DNA of 64,000 bases. It comes from JBGTLU01 sp041743935. Its GTDB lineage: Bacteria > Bacteroidota > Bacteroidia > Sphingobacteriales > Sphingobacteriaceae. The notes beneath the pieces were generated by a model, which was given only the letters and a program-made list of their open reading frames with translations, was not told the DNA's origin and searched no databases. Shown here piece by piece: positions 1 to 7,051 of the stretch. The first letter of the stretch is position 1. The number at the start of each line of letters is the position of its first letter. The position numbers and the translations under genes are program-made. Where the stretch lies: NCBI GenBank assembly GCA_041743935.1, contig JBGTLU010000018.1, positions 1-64,000 on the forward strand. Reading direction: 5' to 3'.

Positions 1-83
1 CGAACTCGTTTCTGCATCTATCAAAGAGATGGATTAGTTTCACGAACTTGATGTTGTTTTTTGGCACAACCATCCTATCAGAA

Positions 84-104
84 ATGCTGAAATAAATTCA
101 GCAT
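84..104. repeat. REP-like intergenic palindrome
   Basis: Two 8-base arms (ATGCTGAA / TTCAGCAT) flank a 5-base AT loop, followed by GACAGAAT. It lies just past the stop of dnaG. Related palindromes built on the same CTGAA...TTCAG plan recur around 29.4-29.6 kb and 32.1 kb, so this belongs to a dispersed intergenic repeat family. It could also help end dnaG transcription, but there is no T-run. Confidence 0.5.
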
Positions 105-116
105 GACAGAATTATG

Positions 117-2015
117 CTACTTCAAAACCACGGCTCCCAAGCCATTAGACAGGGCTATCTTAATCGTGTTTAAATGTTGATGTAATTTCAGCAGAGCGTC
201 TTCTTCCTGCTCTGTTTTGGCAAGCTTCATTTTTTCCTGGTTTTCTTTCATCAAATGCATTAGCTTTTTAAGCTTCAATTTATAAATGGCAGAGAGAACC
301 GCAGTGCTTAAATCTTCGGGCTCTTTTGCCACTAAAATTTGGTGCATGCTAAACCAATTTTCGCTGAGAGTATAAGGAGTAGTAAGTAATGTAACTGCTA
401 AATGGCTGATGTTTTGATTGCTGTGCATGGTAAACTCATGCTCGTTTATTAATTCGTTTTGTGCCAACTGTTCTTGCAAGCGGGCAAACATTATTTTCAC
501 TTCGGGATGCTCAAAGCTTACATCGGCAAGTTCTGTAAACAAGTAGGAAGCAACCGAATTTTCTTCATCAAATTGTATGTTGCCGTATTGTAGCAATAGT
601 CGAATGATTTCTATCTCGAAAGCATCGTCGCTAGCTATGGCAATTTCTTGTTCGGGTATTGCATTTTCTATGCCCAACGCTTCCGGATGAATCTCCGTTT
701 TAGCCTCAGATTTTACTTTTCTAAGTTTTAATTTATTGAGTTCAGATAATAAAACACGTTCTTCCATGCCCAATATCCTACTGGTTTCGGCAACAAAAAC
801 GGAGGTTTTTATGGAGTCGGGTATTTTAGCAATACTCTCTACAATATCCCGAATCATTTCGGCACGTTTTAGCGGGTCGTTTTTAGCTTCTTCGAGTAAT
901 AAATTAGTTTTAAATAGGATGAAATCTTTTTTATTGGCAATAATGTACTCTGTAAAAGCACTTGCACCCACTTTTTGTATGTACGAATCGGGGTCTTCCC
1001 CTTGGGGAAAAAGCACAATTTTTACGTTCAATCCTTCCTCCAAAATCATATCCATTCCACGCAGAGAAGCTTTAATACCGGCCGGGTCGCCATCAAAAAG
1101 GATAGTAATATTTTGGGTAAATCTGCCAATTAAACGTATTTGCTCGGTAGTTAATGAGGTGCCCGAAGAAGCTACCACGTTTTCTATTCCGGATTGATGG
1201 AGGGAAATTACATCGGTGTAGCCTTCTACTAACATACACTCGTTTTGGTCGCGGATTTTGTTTTTCGCAAAGAAAATTCCGTACAGCGTTTGGCTCTTGT
1301 GGTAGATGATAGACTCCGGAGAATTTACGTATTTAGCAGCTTTGGCATCGCTTTTTAAAATCCTTCCTCCAAAACCAATCACTCTGCCCGTGAGATTATG
1401 GATGGGGAACATCACCCTACCTCTAAATCTATCAAAGAGTCCTTTCTCAGTTTTTACACTTAAACCACTTTGTTCCAAAAATTGCTCTTTATACCCATCT
1501 TTTAGCGCTTTTTGGGTAAACCCATCCCATACATCCAAACAAAATCCCAAAGAAAATTTTTGGACGGTATCTTCACGGAAACCGCGCTCTTTAAAGTAAC
1601 TAAGCCCAATGAGTTTACCATCGGGGTGCTCAAAAAGTTGCGCTGCAAATTGCTTGCGAGCATATTCATTGAGCAAGTATAAACTTTCGCGGTCGTCGTT
1701 TTCTTGAATGTTTTCGGGACTTAAGTCTTCTTCAATCTCTATGTTATACTTCTGAGCCAACCACCGAAGCGCTTCTGGATAACTGTATTTCTCGTGCTCC
1801 ATTAAAAACGTAACCACCGAGCCACCCTTGCCCGAACTGAAATCCTTAAAAATATTTTTGGTTGGAGAAACTGTAAACGAAGGTGTTTTTTCGTTGGCAA
1901 ACGGACTTAAACCCACGTAATTAGCTCCTCGTTTTTTGAGCGTAACAAAATCGCCGATAACCTCTACAATATCAGCAGCCTGCATTATCTGGTCAATGGT
2001 TTGAGGTTTTATCAT
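117..2015 (-). CDS. dnaG: DNA primase DnaG with degenerate zinc-binding site
   Basis: Synthesises RNA primers for DNA replication at the fork, working with the replicative helicase. The 632 residues are a normal DnaG length. The N-terminal CHC2-type region (about residues 31-65) keeps the family framework (NEKTPSFTVSP, SGKGG) but the four expected zinc ligands are replaced: Ser37 and Ala40 for the first Cys/His, Asp58 and Ser61 for the later two Cys. The TOPRIM core is intact, with LVEGYTD and FDGDPAG supplying the metal-binding acidic residues. The C-terminal third is the weakly conserved helicase-interaction region. From memory, loss of these ligands also occurs in other Bacteroidota primases, so it is probably lineage-wide rather than a defect. 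The ATG follows an AT-rich leader without a Shine-Dalgarno sequence. Monocistronic. Confidence 0.96.
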   Translation of the reverse strand: MIKPQTIDQIMQAADIVEVIGDFVTLKKRGANYVGLSPFANEKTPSFTVSPTKNIFKDFSSGKGGSVVTFLMEHEKYSYPEALRWLAQKYNIEIEEDLSPENIQENDDRESLYLLNEYARKQFAAQLFEHPDGKLIGLSYFKERGFREDTVQKFSLGFCLDVWDGFTQKALKDGYKEQFLEQSGLSVKTEKGLFDRFRGRVMFPIHNLTGRVIGFGGRILKSDAKAAKYVNSPESIIYHKSQTLYGIFFAKNKIRDQNECMLVEGYTDVISLHQSGIENVVASSGTSLTTEQIRLIGRFTQNITILFDGDPAGIKASLRGMDMILEEGLNVKIVLFPQGEDPDSYIQKVGASAFTEYIIANKKDFILFKTNLLLEEAKNDPLKRAEMIRDIVESIAKIPDSIKTSVFVAETSRILGMEERVLLSELNKLKLRKVKSEAKTEIHPEALGIENAIPEQEIAIASDDAFEIEIIRLLLQYGNIQFDEENSVASYLFTELADVSFEHPEVKIMFARLQEQLAQNELINEHEFTMHSNQNISHLAVTLLTTPYTLSENWFSMHQILVAKEPEDLSTAVLSAIYKLKLKKLMHLMKENQEKMKLAKTEQEEDALLKLHQHLNTIKIALSNGLGAVVLK

Positions 2016-2114
2016 GGGAGGATAAAATTAGAAAAATAGCCGACTATTTTTTAAACTTAAAATTAATATGCAGTAAAATTTCGAGGACGAGGTTTTAAAT
2101 ATTTTACAAAAAAA

Positions 2115-2135
2115 GCACGCGCGTTCCGCGTGTGC
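2115..2135 (-). terminator. Rho-independent terminator of the 2.2-4.9 kb locus
   Basis: On the minus strand, a GC-rich stem of 9 positions with one mismatch (GCACACGCG / CGCGCGTGC) and a GAA loop is followed by seven T. It lies downstream of the secreted-protein locus and upstream of dnaG, so it separates the two transcription units. Confidence 0.75.
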
Positions 2136-2215
2136 AAGTTGGGTTGAGTTTAGCCTCAAAATTTTTATTAATTGTATAAATATCTCAAAAAATTATTTTA
2201 TTGATGCTGCACACT

Positions 2216-2689
2216 TTAATATTCGGTTGATGGAAAACTATATATTACAATTGGTTCAATTAACAAGGTGGTGTTATGATCTATAACATAATTATCCCAT
2301 ACGTTATATACCAATTTATTATACCACTCAAGTTTATCCATGCATCTATTAGGTTTGATAAATATGATTAATGGTTGTAGAATAATTTGCTTACCATACC
2401 TGTTGTATGTGTTTATTATCCAATCCGACTTAATAATTTCATTTAGTGGTCTATTGGTAAATTTAAACGTAGAGTCTATTAACCTGATAATTTGTATTGT
2501 ATCACTTTGAATCTTAAATTCAATTAATCCAATATATTGAAAACAAGAATCAATTAACCTCGTGTCTACCCTAAATTCTCTTACAATTGACTTAGTATAA
2601 GATTCTTTTGTTACTTAAGCATTCATGCTTGTAGACATAAATAGTGTAAGAGCTAAAAAAAATAAGTTAATTACATTTTGTACCTTCAT
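2216..2689 (-). pseudogene. Secreted protein gene interrupted by a stop right after its signal peptide
   Basis: Translating the minus strand from the ATG at 2689 gives a clear 24-residue signal peptide (MKVQNVINLFFLALTLFMST, then SMNA), then TAA at 2617-2615, then 132 further in-frame codons without a stop up to TAA at 2218-2216. Bacteroidota signal peptides very often end in A-Q, so CAA (Gln) changed to TAA is the simplest explanation. The downstream part is a hydrophilic domain with no motif I recognise (it contains RLIDSTFKF and KPNRCMDKLEWYNK). It is the last gene of the minus-strand locus, just before a terminator. The preceding remnant overlaps its start by 23 bases. No product longer than the signal peptide is expected unless the stop is read through or is an assembly error. 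Confidence 0.7.
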
Positions 2690-2999
2690 TACCATCTCTG
2701 TGCTTAGTTAATGTTTCATATATCTCGTTTTTTCTGCATTGCTAAGGTTTTGCCAAGCTGCGGTATGTTGTAAACCTCCCCAAGTTAGCCTCGTAGCTAT
2801 TGTATAGCTAACGTTAAAAATATTCATTAATGCAGTTTTCATCTAATTAAAATATTTAGCATTTGACATTTCATTAAGATCAAAATCTGATTCCATTTTT
2901 TGTAGCCCTGAAATAGGCATGCATAATCTCATGAAAATAAACGCTACCAATATATTCTTGGTAGAATTTTGGGGCATTTCTCAATGCTTCAAATCTTGT
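2667..2999 (-). pseudogene. Remnant of an HExxH (metallopeptidase-like) domain
   Basis: This stretch has no intact reading frame but reads as one protein across three lesions. One frame gives YIGSVYFHEIMHAYFRATKN, whose HEIMH (2919-2933) is a zinc-metallopeptidase HExxH motif. The frame then shifts near the F-rich codons at about 2883, continues LNEMSNAKYFN, meets TAG (2845-2843, where CAG/Gln would fit), continues MKTALMNIF...TWGGLQHTAAWQNLSNAEK, and shifts again in an A-run (about 2717) to NEIYETLTKHRDGNEGTKCN and a stop at 2667. The upstream end is also shifted relative to the 202-residue gene next to it. I infer a decayed exported protein with a peptidase-like domain. No start codon of its own is visible. 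Confidence 0.55.
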
Positions 3000-3589
3000 A
3001 CAATTGGTTTAGTACTCTTGTCTCCAGGCAAATAAACTTGTTTCCCACCGTGTATTCTCTCTACTTCATTTGGTCTGAAGTTTTTAGCAGTACCTAGTTT
3101 TCCACTTTTATCTGGTAACTTGATTTTAACTTTTGGAAATAAAAATGGTTCTAATTCCTTCTTGAAATTTTGGACAGATTTTCTGGAATTATTAAATTCT
3201 ATTAGGTTTTCATTTTGTGTAGAATAAATTAAGATTATTTTATGACTATATTTCAAAAAATAGTCGGGGTATCTACTAGTAGATTTTACATTATCAAACG
3301 AACTGTAATTGTGATTAAGCCGGAAACTCTGACTTGCATATTCACCCTGATACATCGTTTCGCCTTGTAGATAAATGGTAATATATCCAATGCCTTTCGC
3401 AAATATTGAGTCGCTTTTATCGAGCGAATCTATGTAGTTCTTTACAACATGCAAAAATCGTTCATCAGCTATTTGTTCTTTTACAATTCGTTCACAACAG
3501 TTCTTTATTGGTGTAATTGCTGTGCTATTGTTTGAAACTACACAAAAACAAATAAACAGAAAACAGACTATAAAAAGGTTACTATGCAT
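2981..3589 (-). CDS. Exported protein of unknown function
   Basis: 202 residues. A strongly hydrophobic N-terminus (MHSNLFIVCFLFICFCVVSN) is a signal peptide. The mature part is soluble-looking with two adjacent Cys near its start (NCCERI) and a basic C-terminus containing RIHGGKQVYLPGDKST. I recognise no family. The start lies 2 bases after the stop of the JAB-like lipoprotein gene, so the two are probably cotranscribed. The C-terminal codons overlap the first codons of the decayed HExxH domain in another frame, so the present stop at 2981 may itself be the product of a frameshift that cut a longer protein. Function unknown; intactness uncertain. Confidence 0.6.
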   Translation of the reverse strand: MHSNLFIVCFLFICFCVVSNNSTAITPIKNCCERIVKEQIADERFLHVVKNYIDSLDKSDSIFAKGIGYITIYLQGETMYQGEYASQSFRLNHNYSSFDNVKSTSRYPDYFLKYSHKIILIYSTQNENLIEFNNSRKSVQNFKKELEPFLFPKVKIKLPDKSGKLGTAKNFRPNEVERIHGGKQVYLPGDKSTKPIVQDLKH

Positions 3590-3591
3590 AC

Positions 3592-4812
3592 TTACTTTAT
3601 TTTATCACAAATTTCATTCAAATCGCCAGATGATTTATTAAAAAATGGCCCAAACTCTTGAAACTCTGCAATTGCGTTACAGCCAATTACCCACTGTCTT
3701 AGCCCTGGTGTACTTTTTGCAGATTCCTTGTCATTATCACTGACCAATTGATTCACTCCTGAGCCACCTTCTGTTCTACATGGAGCATGAGTATGAAATC
3801 TTGCAACAACCATTATATAATAATTTGGTCCAGATGGAAAATACTTAACATTTGAAGGAGGTCCTAAACTTTTTGGATAGTGATAGAAATATTCACCTTG
3901 GTATGAATATGCCTTAAGGCTTTCACCCTCCCCAAAATACCCCAATACGTCTGTTATGATTACTTCTCCGTCTTCTGTTATATAACCCACCACCTCATTA
4001 CTTGGAAAATTATCCCATGCGGCAATGACGCCTTGACATTTATCTACATACTCAGCAATAGGTTTTTTACCAACATTTGAACCTGGATTAGGTTCCAATC
4101 CATCGGAACCAGACGTACCACTACCGCCCCCTCCTCCACTTCCTTGTCCGTAATCATCCGGAGCCAATGTTTCTTCGGGTGGTGCATCATAGGTGCAACT
4201 CATGTAAGTGTATTCGTAGCAATCGGTCCCTTGATATTGCCCTTGTACATAATAGTCTCTGCATTTTGTAAATTTTATAGTTTCACATCCGCTAACCGCC
4301 GTTGATTTATAATTTGAGTTTTCTAATAAAGTCAAAGATTTTGTCAAATTATTCTTCTCTATCAAATATCCCTTTACAAAATTACCCTCCCAATCCTCAA
4401 TGAGTATCCGCCCACTAAAGCGTTTATTAGGGTTTTTATTCAAAAGGTATTCTGCATTCGGTATTTTATAGATTAACTCATGATTCCAATCTCCTTGTAT
4501 GTTCTGATAAGAATATAAGTATGATTCGTAGAATAACTTATGAGAAGCTCCATTCGTAGATAAACTAATGGACATGTAGTGTAATACGGGGACTATAACC
4601 ACCTTTTGTTTGGCAAATTGGTTGGTATATGCTTTATTCCAATTTGCTTCTTTTTTACTTTTTTTATTCGAGGATGCAAAACCAATTTGCTTGGGGTCGT
4701 CTAAAGATTTTTCAGCTTCAAAATTGGCTTTTGCTTGTTGTATAAGCTCTTGCTCGGGGCTGGTAAACTCTGTTTTTCTGCAGGCATTAACACTTAGAAA
4801 GAGTATTACCAT
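3592..4812 (-). CDS. Lipoprotein with C-terminal JAB/JAMM-like metallopeptidase motif, possibly phase-variable
   Basis: From the ATG at 4812 the product is 406 residues and begins inside a lipoprotein signal (VILFLSVNAC, lipobox Cys). A better start exists at 4864 (MKSFTH...) giving a basic N-terminus plus the full hydrophobic stretch, but it is out of frame because of a C9 tract at 4847-4839; a C8 or C11 tract would join them. Residues about 175-210 are Cys-rich. Residues about 215-245 are a Gly/Ser/Asp linker. The C-terminal domain carries Glu273, His340-Thr-His342 and Ser358-Asp-Asn-Asp361, matching the order of the JAMM zinc motif (E...HxH...SxxD) with a longer than usual gap between HxH and SxxD. 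I infer a surface or periplasmic lipoprotein ending in a JAB-like domain, as in some polymorphic-toxin and peptidase families. First gene of the locus. Confidence 0.6.
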   Translation of the reverse strand: MVILFLSVNACRKTEFTSPEQELIQQAKANFEAEKSLDDPKQIGFASSNKKSKKEANWNKAYTNQFAKQKVVIVPVLHYMSISLSTNGASHKLFYESYLYSYQNIQGDWNHELIYKIPNAEYLLNKNPNKRFSGRILIEDWEGNFVKGYLIEKNNLTKSLTLLENSNYKSTAVSGCETIKFTKCRDYYVQGQYQGTDCYEYTYMSCTYDAPPEETLAPDDYGQGSGGGGGSGTSGSDGLEPNPGSNVGKKPIAEYVDKCQGVIAAWDNFPSNEVVGYITEDGEVIITDVLGYFGEGESLKAYSYQGEYFYHYPKSLGPPSNVKYFPSGPNYYIMVVARFHTHAPCRTEGGSGVNQLVSDNDKESAKSTPGLRQWVIGCNAIAEFQEFGPFFNKSSGDLNEICDKIK

Positions 4813-4838
4813 AACAGCAATGGCTAAGAGATTTTTCT

Positions 4839-4847
4839 GGGGGGGGG
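4839..4847 (-). repeat. C9 homopolymer at the 5' end of the lipoprotein gene
   Basis: Nine consecutive G on the plus strand (C on the coding strand), in a region otherwise poor in G and C. It sits seven codons after the upstream ATG (4864). With nine C the upstream ATG runs out of frame; with eight or eleven it reads straight into the lipoprotein signal peptide. This is the arrangement of a slipped-strand contingency tract, but long-read homopolymer miscalls give the same picture. Confidence 0.6.
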
Positions 4848-4930
4848 TGAGTAAATGATTTCATGTTTTCTAGGTTTTACAAATTGAAGGTAAGAGAAAA
4901 TATTATGAAATAGAAACATTTAACCAAAAA

Positions 4931-5875
4931 TTATTTTCTATACCCCATGTGTTTTATGGTAAAAGCGGCAGCTTCTTTTCGTTTAAAAGGGATGTTCCAA
5001 TTGCCGTCGTAAGTAATGCGCACCGGAAGCAGTTCTTCGCCAACGTAATTTAGTTCTATGTTCATGCGTACATCAAAATCAAAAAGGGGAGTTTTGTAGC
5101 GCATGTCTATGTATCTACCTAAAATGGTAAAATTGCGTGCATCAAAAATCGTGGTTAGTTCCTTAATCATGGTGTTGCCACGCTTAGTAAATTCTGGTTT
5201 TACTTTACATACGAAAGTAAAAATTGGGACATCGCCCAAATAAGTGCCTTTAAAATAGGTGTAATCATAATATTTACTCAGTTCGGGCTCAAAAATGGCG
5301 GTTTTGTTGCTGATGAACGGGATTCCTTTAATCGGTCGGCCTGGATTAAACAACAAGGTTTTTAGTTTGTCTTTATAGCCTTCTTGTGTAGATGCAATAG
5401 GTAAATCCTCTTCGTCGTCAATAAAATCAGAGTTATAATCGTTCTCGAAAATGTAATTAAACATTTGTACTGTGTAGTGCCGGTATTTGCCATTTCGTTT
5501 ATATACTTTTCCGCTATCTGTGGCTATTAATTCTCGCTTCTTATAGGCAGATCCGGTATTATCGTGCAAAATGCGTTTAAATATTCTGGATTCGATGCTG
5601 TTTTTTTTATCGTAGGTAAAAATCTCATTCTCTGCAGTAAATGTGTAATATTTCATCTGCTGAAAAGCTTTGTAAAAAAGCGTATCGTTTAGCATTTGAT
5701 CAATGAAATCTTGAGCAGAAAGTCCACGGCTTTTAATTACAATGGGAGAATCAATAGTATAACTCAGAGTTGTATCGGGTACGGTACGGAAAAATGGATT
5801 CACGTATTTTTGAGCCGAAACGCAATAATATACACTCATCCAAACCAAAAGAAAAACGAAAACAATTTTATTCAT
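4931..5875 (-). CDS. Exported protein of unknown function
   Basis: 314 residues from the ATG at 5875, chosen over the ATG at 5890 because it gives a standard signal peptide (MNKIVFVFLLVWMSVYYCVS, then AQ). The mature protein is rich in Tyr, Phe and Asp and has alternating hydrophobic residues towards the C-terminus (DVRMNIELNYVGEELLPVRI, then TYDGNW), suggesting a beta-rich periplasmic or outer-membrane protein. It resembles in style the conserved Bacteroidota proteins with an outer-membrane-associated beta domain, but I cannot name a family. It stands alone, about 70 bases upstream-facing from the accessory lipoprotein gene and divergent from the small membrane protein gene at 5971. Confidence 0.75.
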   Translation of the reverse strand: MNKIVFVFLLVWMSVYYCVSAQKYVNPFFRTVPDTTLSYTIDSPIVIKSRGLSAQDFIDQMLNDTLFYKAFQQMKYYTFTAENEIFTYDKKNSIESRIFKRILHDNTGSAYKKRELIATDSGKVYKRNGKYRHYTVQMFNYIFENDYNSDFIDDEEDLPIASTQEGYKDKLKTLLFNPGRPIKGIPFISNKTAIFEPELSKYYDYTYFKGTYLGDVPIFTFVCKVKPEFTKRGNTMIKELTTIFDARNFTILGRYIDMRYKTPLFDFDVRMNIELNYVGEELLPVRITYDGNWNIPFKRKEAAAFTIKHMGYRK

Positions 5876-5959
5876 CCTAACCAAAACCATTATTATCTAG
5901 ATTTATTTTACCTAAACAACTATTTGGCAAAGATAAATCATAAAATAGCAGGTAAACTG

Positions 5960-5967
5960 TATCTTTG
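5960..5967 (+). promoter_or_regulatory. -7 box (TATCTTTG) next to the start codon at 5971
   Basis: An exact TAnnTTTG match three bases before the ATG of the small Cys-tailed membrane protein. No well-spaced TTTG -33 box is seen. If it is used, the transcript would begin at or just after the start codon, giving a leaderless or almost leaderless mRNA. Confidence 0.4.
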
Positions 5968-5970
5968 AGC

Positions 5971-6132
5971 ATGAATTGGCAAGAAATTTTAGTGTTGCTT
6001 TTGTTTGTATTGGCCGTTTGGTTTATTGGCCGGATGATGGTTAATCAACTTAAATCTAAAAGTGCTAGTTGTGGCAGCCAATGTAAATGTGGGGCAGATT
6101 TCAGTTCTATTCCTGATAAATTGCAGAAATAA
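5971..6132 (+). CDS. Small membrane protein with Cys-rich tail (FeoB-associated-like)
   Basis: 53 residues: a membrane segment (MNWQEILVLLLFVLAVWFIG) then a basic stretch and a Cys cluster (SCGSQCKCG), ending IPDKLQK. This layout is like the small FeoB-associated Cys-rich membrane proteins, which are found near ferrous-iron transport genes; here no feoB is adjacent, so the role is inferred only by architecture. The stop is 2 bases before the ATG of the methyltransferase gene, so the two are cotranscribed. An exact -7 box lies immediately before its start. Confidence 0.7.
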   Translation: MNWQEILVLLLFVLAVWFIGRMMVNQLKSKSASCGSQCKCGADFSSIPDKLQK

Positions 6133-6134
6133 CC

Positions 6135-6914
6135 ATGCAAGAAATCATCAGCAGTTCACAAAATCCAAAAATAAAACAACTCCAAAAACTTCAGGAAAAA
6201 TCTTCGGAAAGAAGAAAAACCGGCTTATTTGTTATAGAAGGAAAGCGAGAATTGCAATTAGCAATAGAAGCTAGTCATACCATTAAAAGCCTTTTTCATT
6301 GTCCCGAAATTGCAAAGTTGGACTTACCGCCAACTGAACAAAATAAAGTACTACAGATTAACAAAGAAATTTTCAGCAAGTTGGCTTATCGCGAAAATTC
6401 AGATGGAATTATTGCTGTTGCAACTGCCAGTATATACAAACTAGAGTCCTTAAACTTAACTAAAAATCCCTTTATCATTGTTCTGGAAGCGGTAGAAAAA
6501 CCCGGGAATTTGGGTGCTATACTTCGCACAGCTGATGCTGCCAAAGTAGATGCCGTACTCATTTGCGACCCCAAAACTGATATCTATAATCCGAATGTGA
6601 TACGCTCCAGTGTGGGTTGTGTTTTTACTTTACCAATAATTACCGGCACCAATGATGAAATATTTGACTGGTTAAATGAAAAAAATATCACCCCTTATTC
6701 GGCCGCTTTGACTGCAAAAAAATTATATCAAAACACAGATTTTACTACTCCATGTGCTATTGTGATGGGAACCGAAGCAACCGGATTAAGTGATTTTTGG
6801 TTAAGTAAAACCAAGCAAATAAAAATCCCAATGCGCGGCAAAATAGATTCTTTAAATGTATCTGCCTGTACCGCCATCCTTACGTTTGAAGCCATGAGGC
6901 AACGAGGTTTTTAA
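6135..6914 (+). CDS. TrmH/SpoU-family RNA 2'-O-methyltransferase
   Basis: 259 residues, the usual length for RlmB/TsnR-like enzymes that methylate ribose 2'-OH in rRNA using S-adenosylmethionine. The N-terminal part (residues 1-100) is the substrate-binding domain (SSQNPKIKQLQKL, FVIEGKRELQLAI). The SPOUT catalytic domain shows the three family motifs: motif 1 EKPGNLGAILRTADA with its Asn and Arg, motif 2 IVMGTEATGLSDFW, and motif 3 IPMRGKIDSLNVSACTAIL, which build the trefoil-knot cofactor site. The exact rRNA position cannot be told from sequence. It follows the small membrane protein gene by 2 bases and is followed by a strong promoter for the next gene. Confidence 0.92.
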   Translation: MQEIISSSQNPKIKQLQKLQEKSSERRKTGLFVIEGKRELQLAIEASHTIKSLFHCPEIAKLDLPPTEQNKVLQINKEIFSKLAYRENSDGIIAVATASIYKLESLNLTKNPFIIVLEAVEKPGNLGAILRTADAAKVDAVLICDPKTDIYNPNVIRSSVGCVFTLPIITGTNDEIFDWLNEKNITPYSAALTAKKLYQNTDFTTPCAIVMGTEATGLSDFWLSKTKQIKIPMRGKIDSLNVSACTAILTFEAMRQRGF

Positions 6915-6989
6915 AAAATAGTGCCTTTGTTTGCTTTTAAAGGTGTTTTACTAATTTCATATTACTTATTTAAAATTATTCTAAATAAT

Positions 6990-7020
6990 TTTGGATTTTA
7001 ATGTTTCTACTCTACATTTG
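6990..7020 (+). promoter_or_regulatory. Bacteroidota promoter of the FecA-like receptor
   Basis: -33 TTTG (6990-6993), a 19-base spacer and -7 TACATTTG (7013-7020), matching the Bacteroidota housekeeping consensus in both boxes and spacing. The start codon of the receptor is at 7052. No iron-box-like palindrome was recognised around it. Confidence 0.75.
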
Positions 7021-7051
7021 CCCCATAATTTTAATTTAATCTAAATAAGGC

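Noticed and set aside
736..1599. Open frames on the plus strand inside dnaG
   Set aside because: They are antisense to a complete, well-conserved primase, lack family resemblance and start sites, and reflect codon usage of the real gene.
2040..2115. tRNA or other RNA gene in the dnaG upstream region, and in the remaining gaps
   Set aside because: No cloverleaf-like arms with TTC and CCA-type ends were found by reading; the region holds only the terminator and AT-rich sequence.
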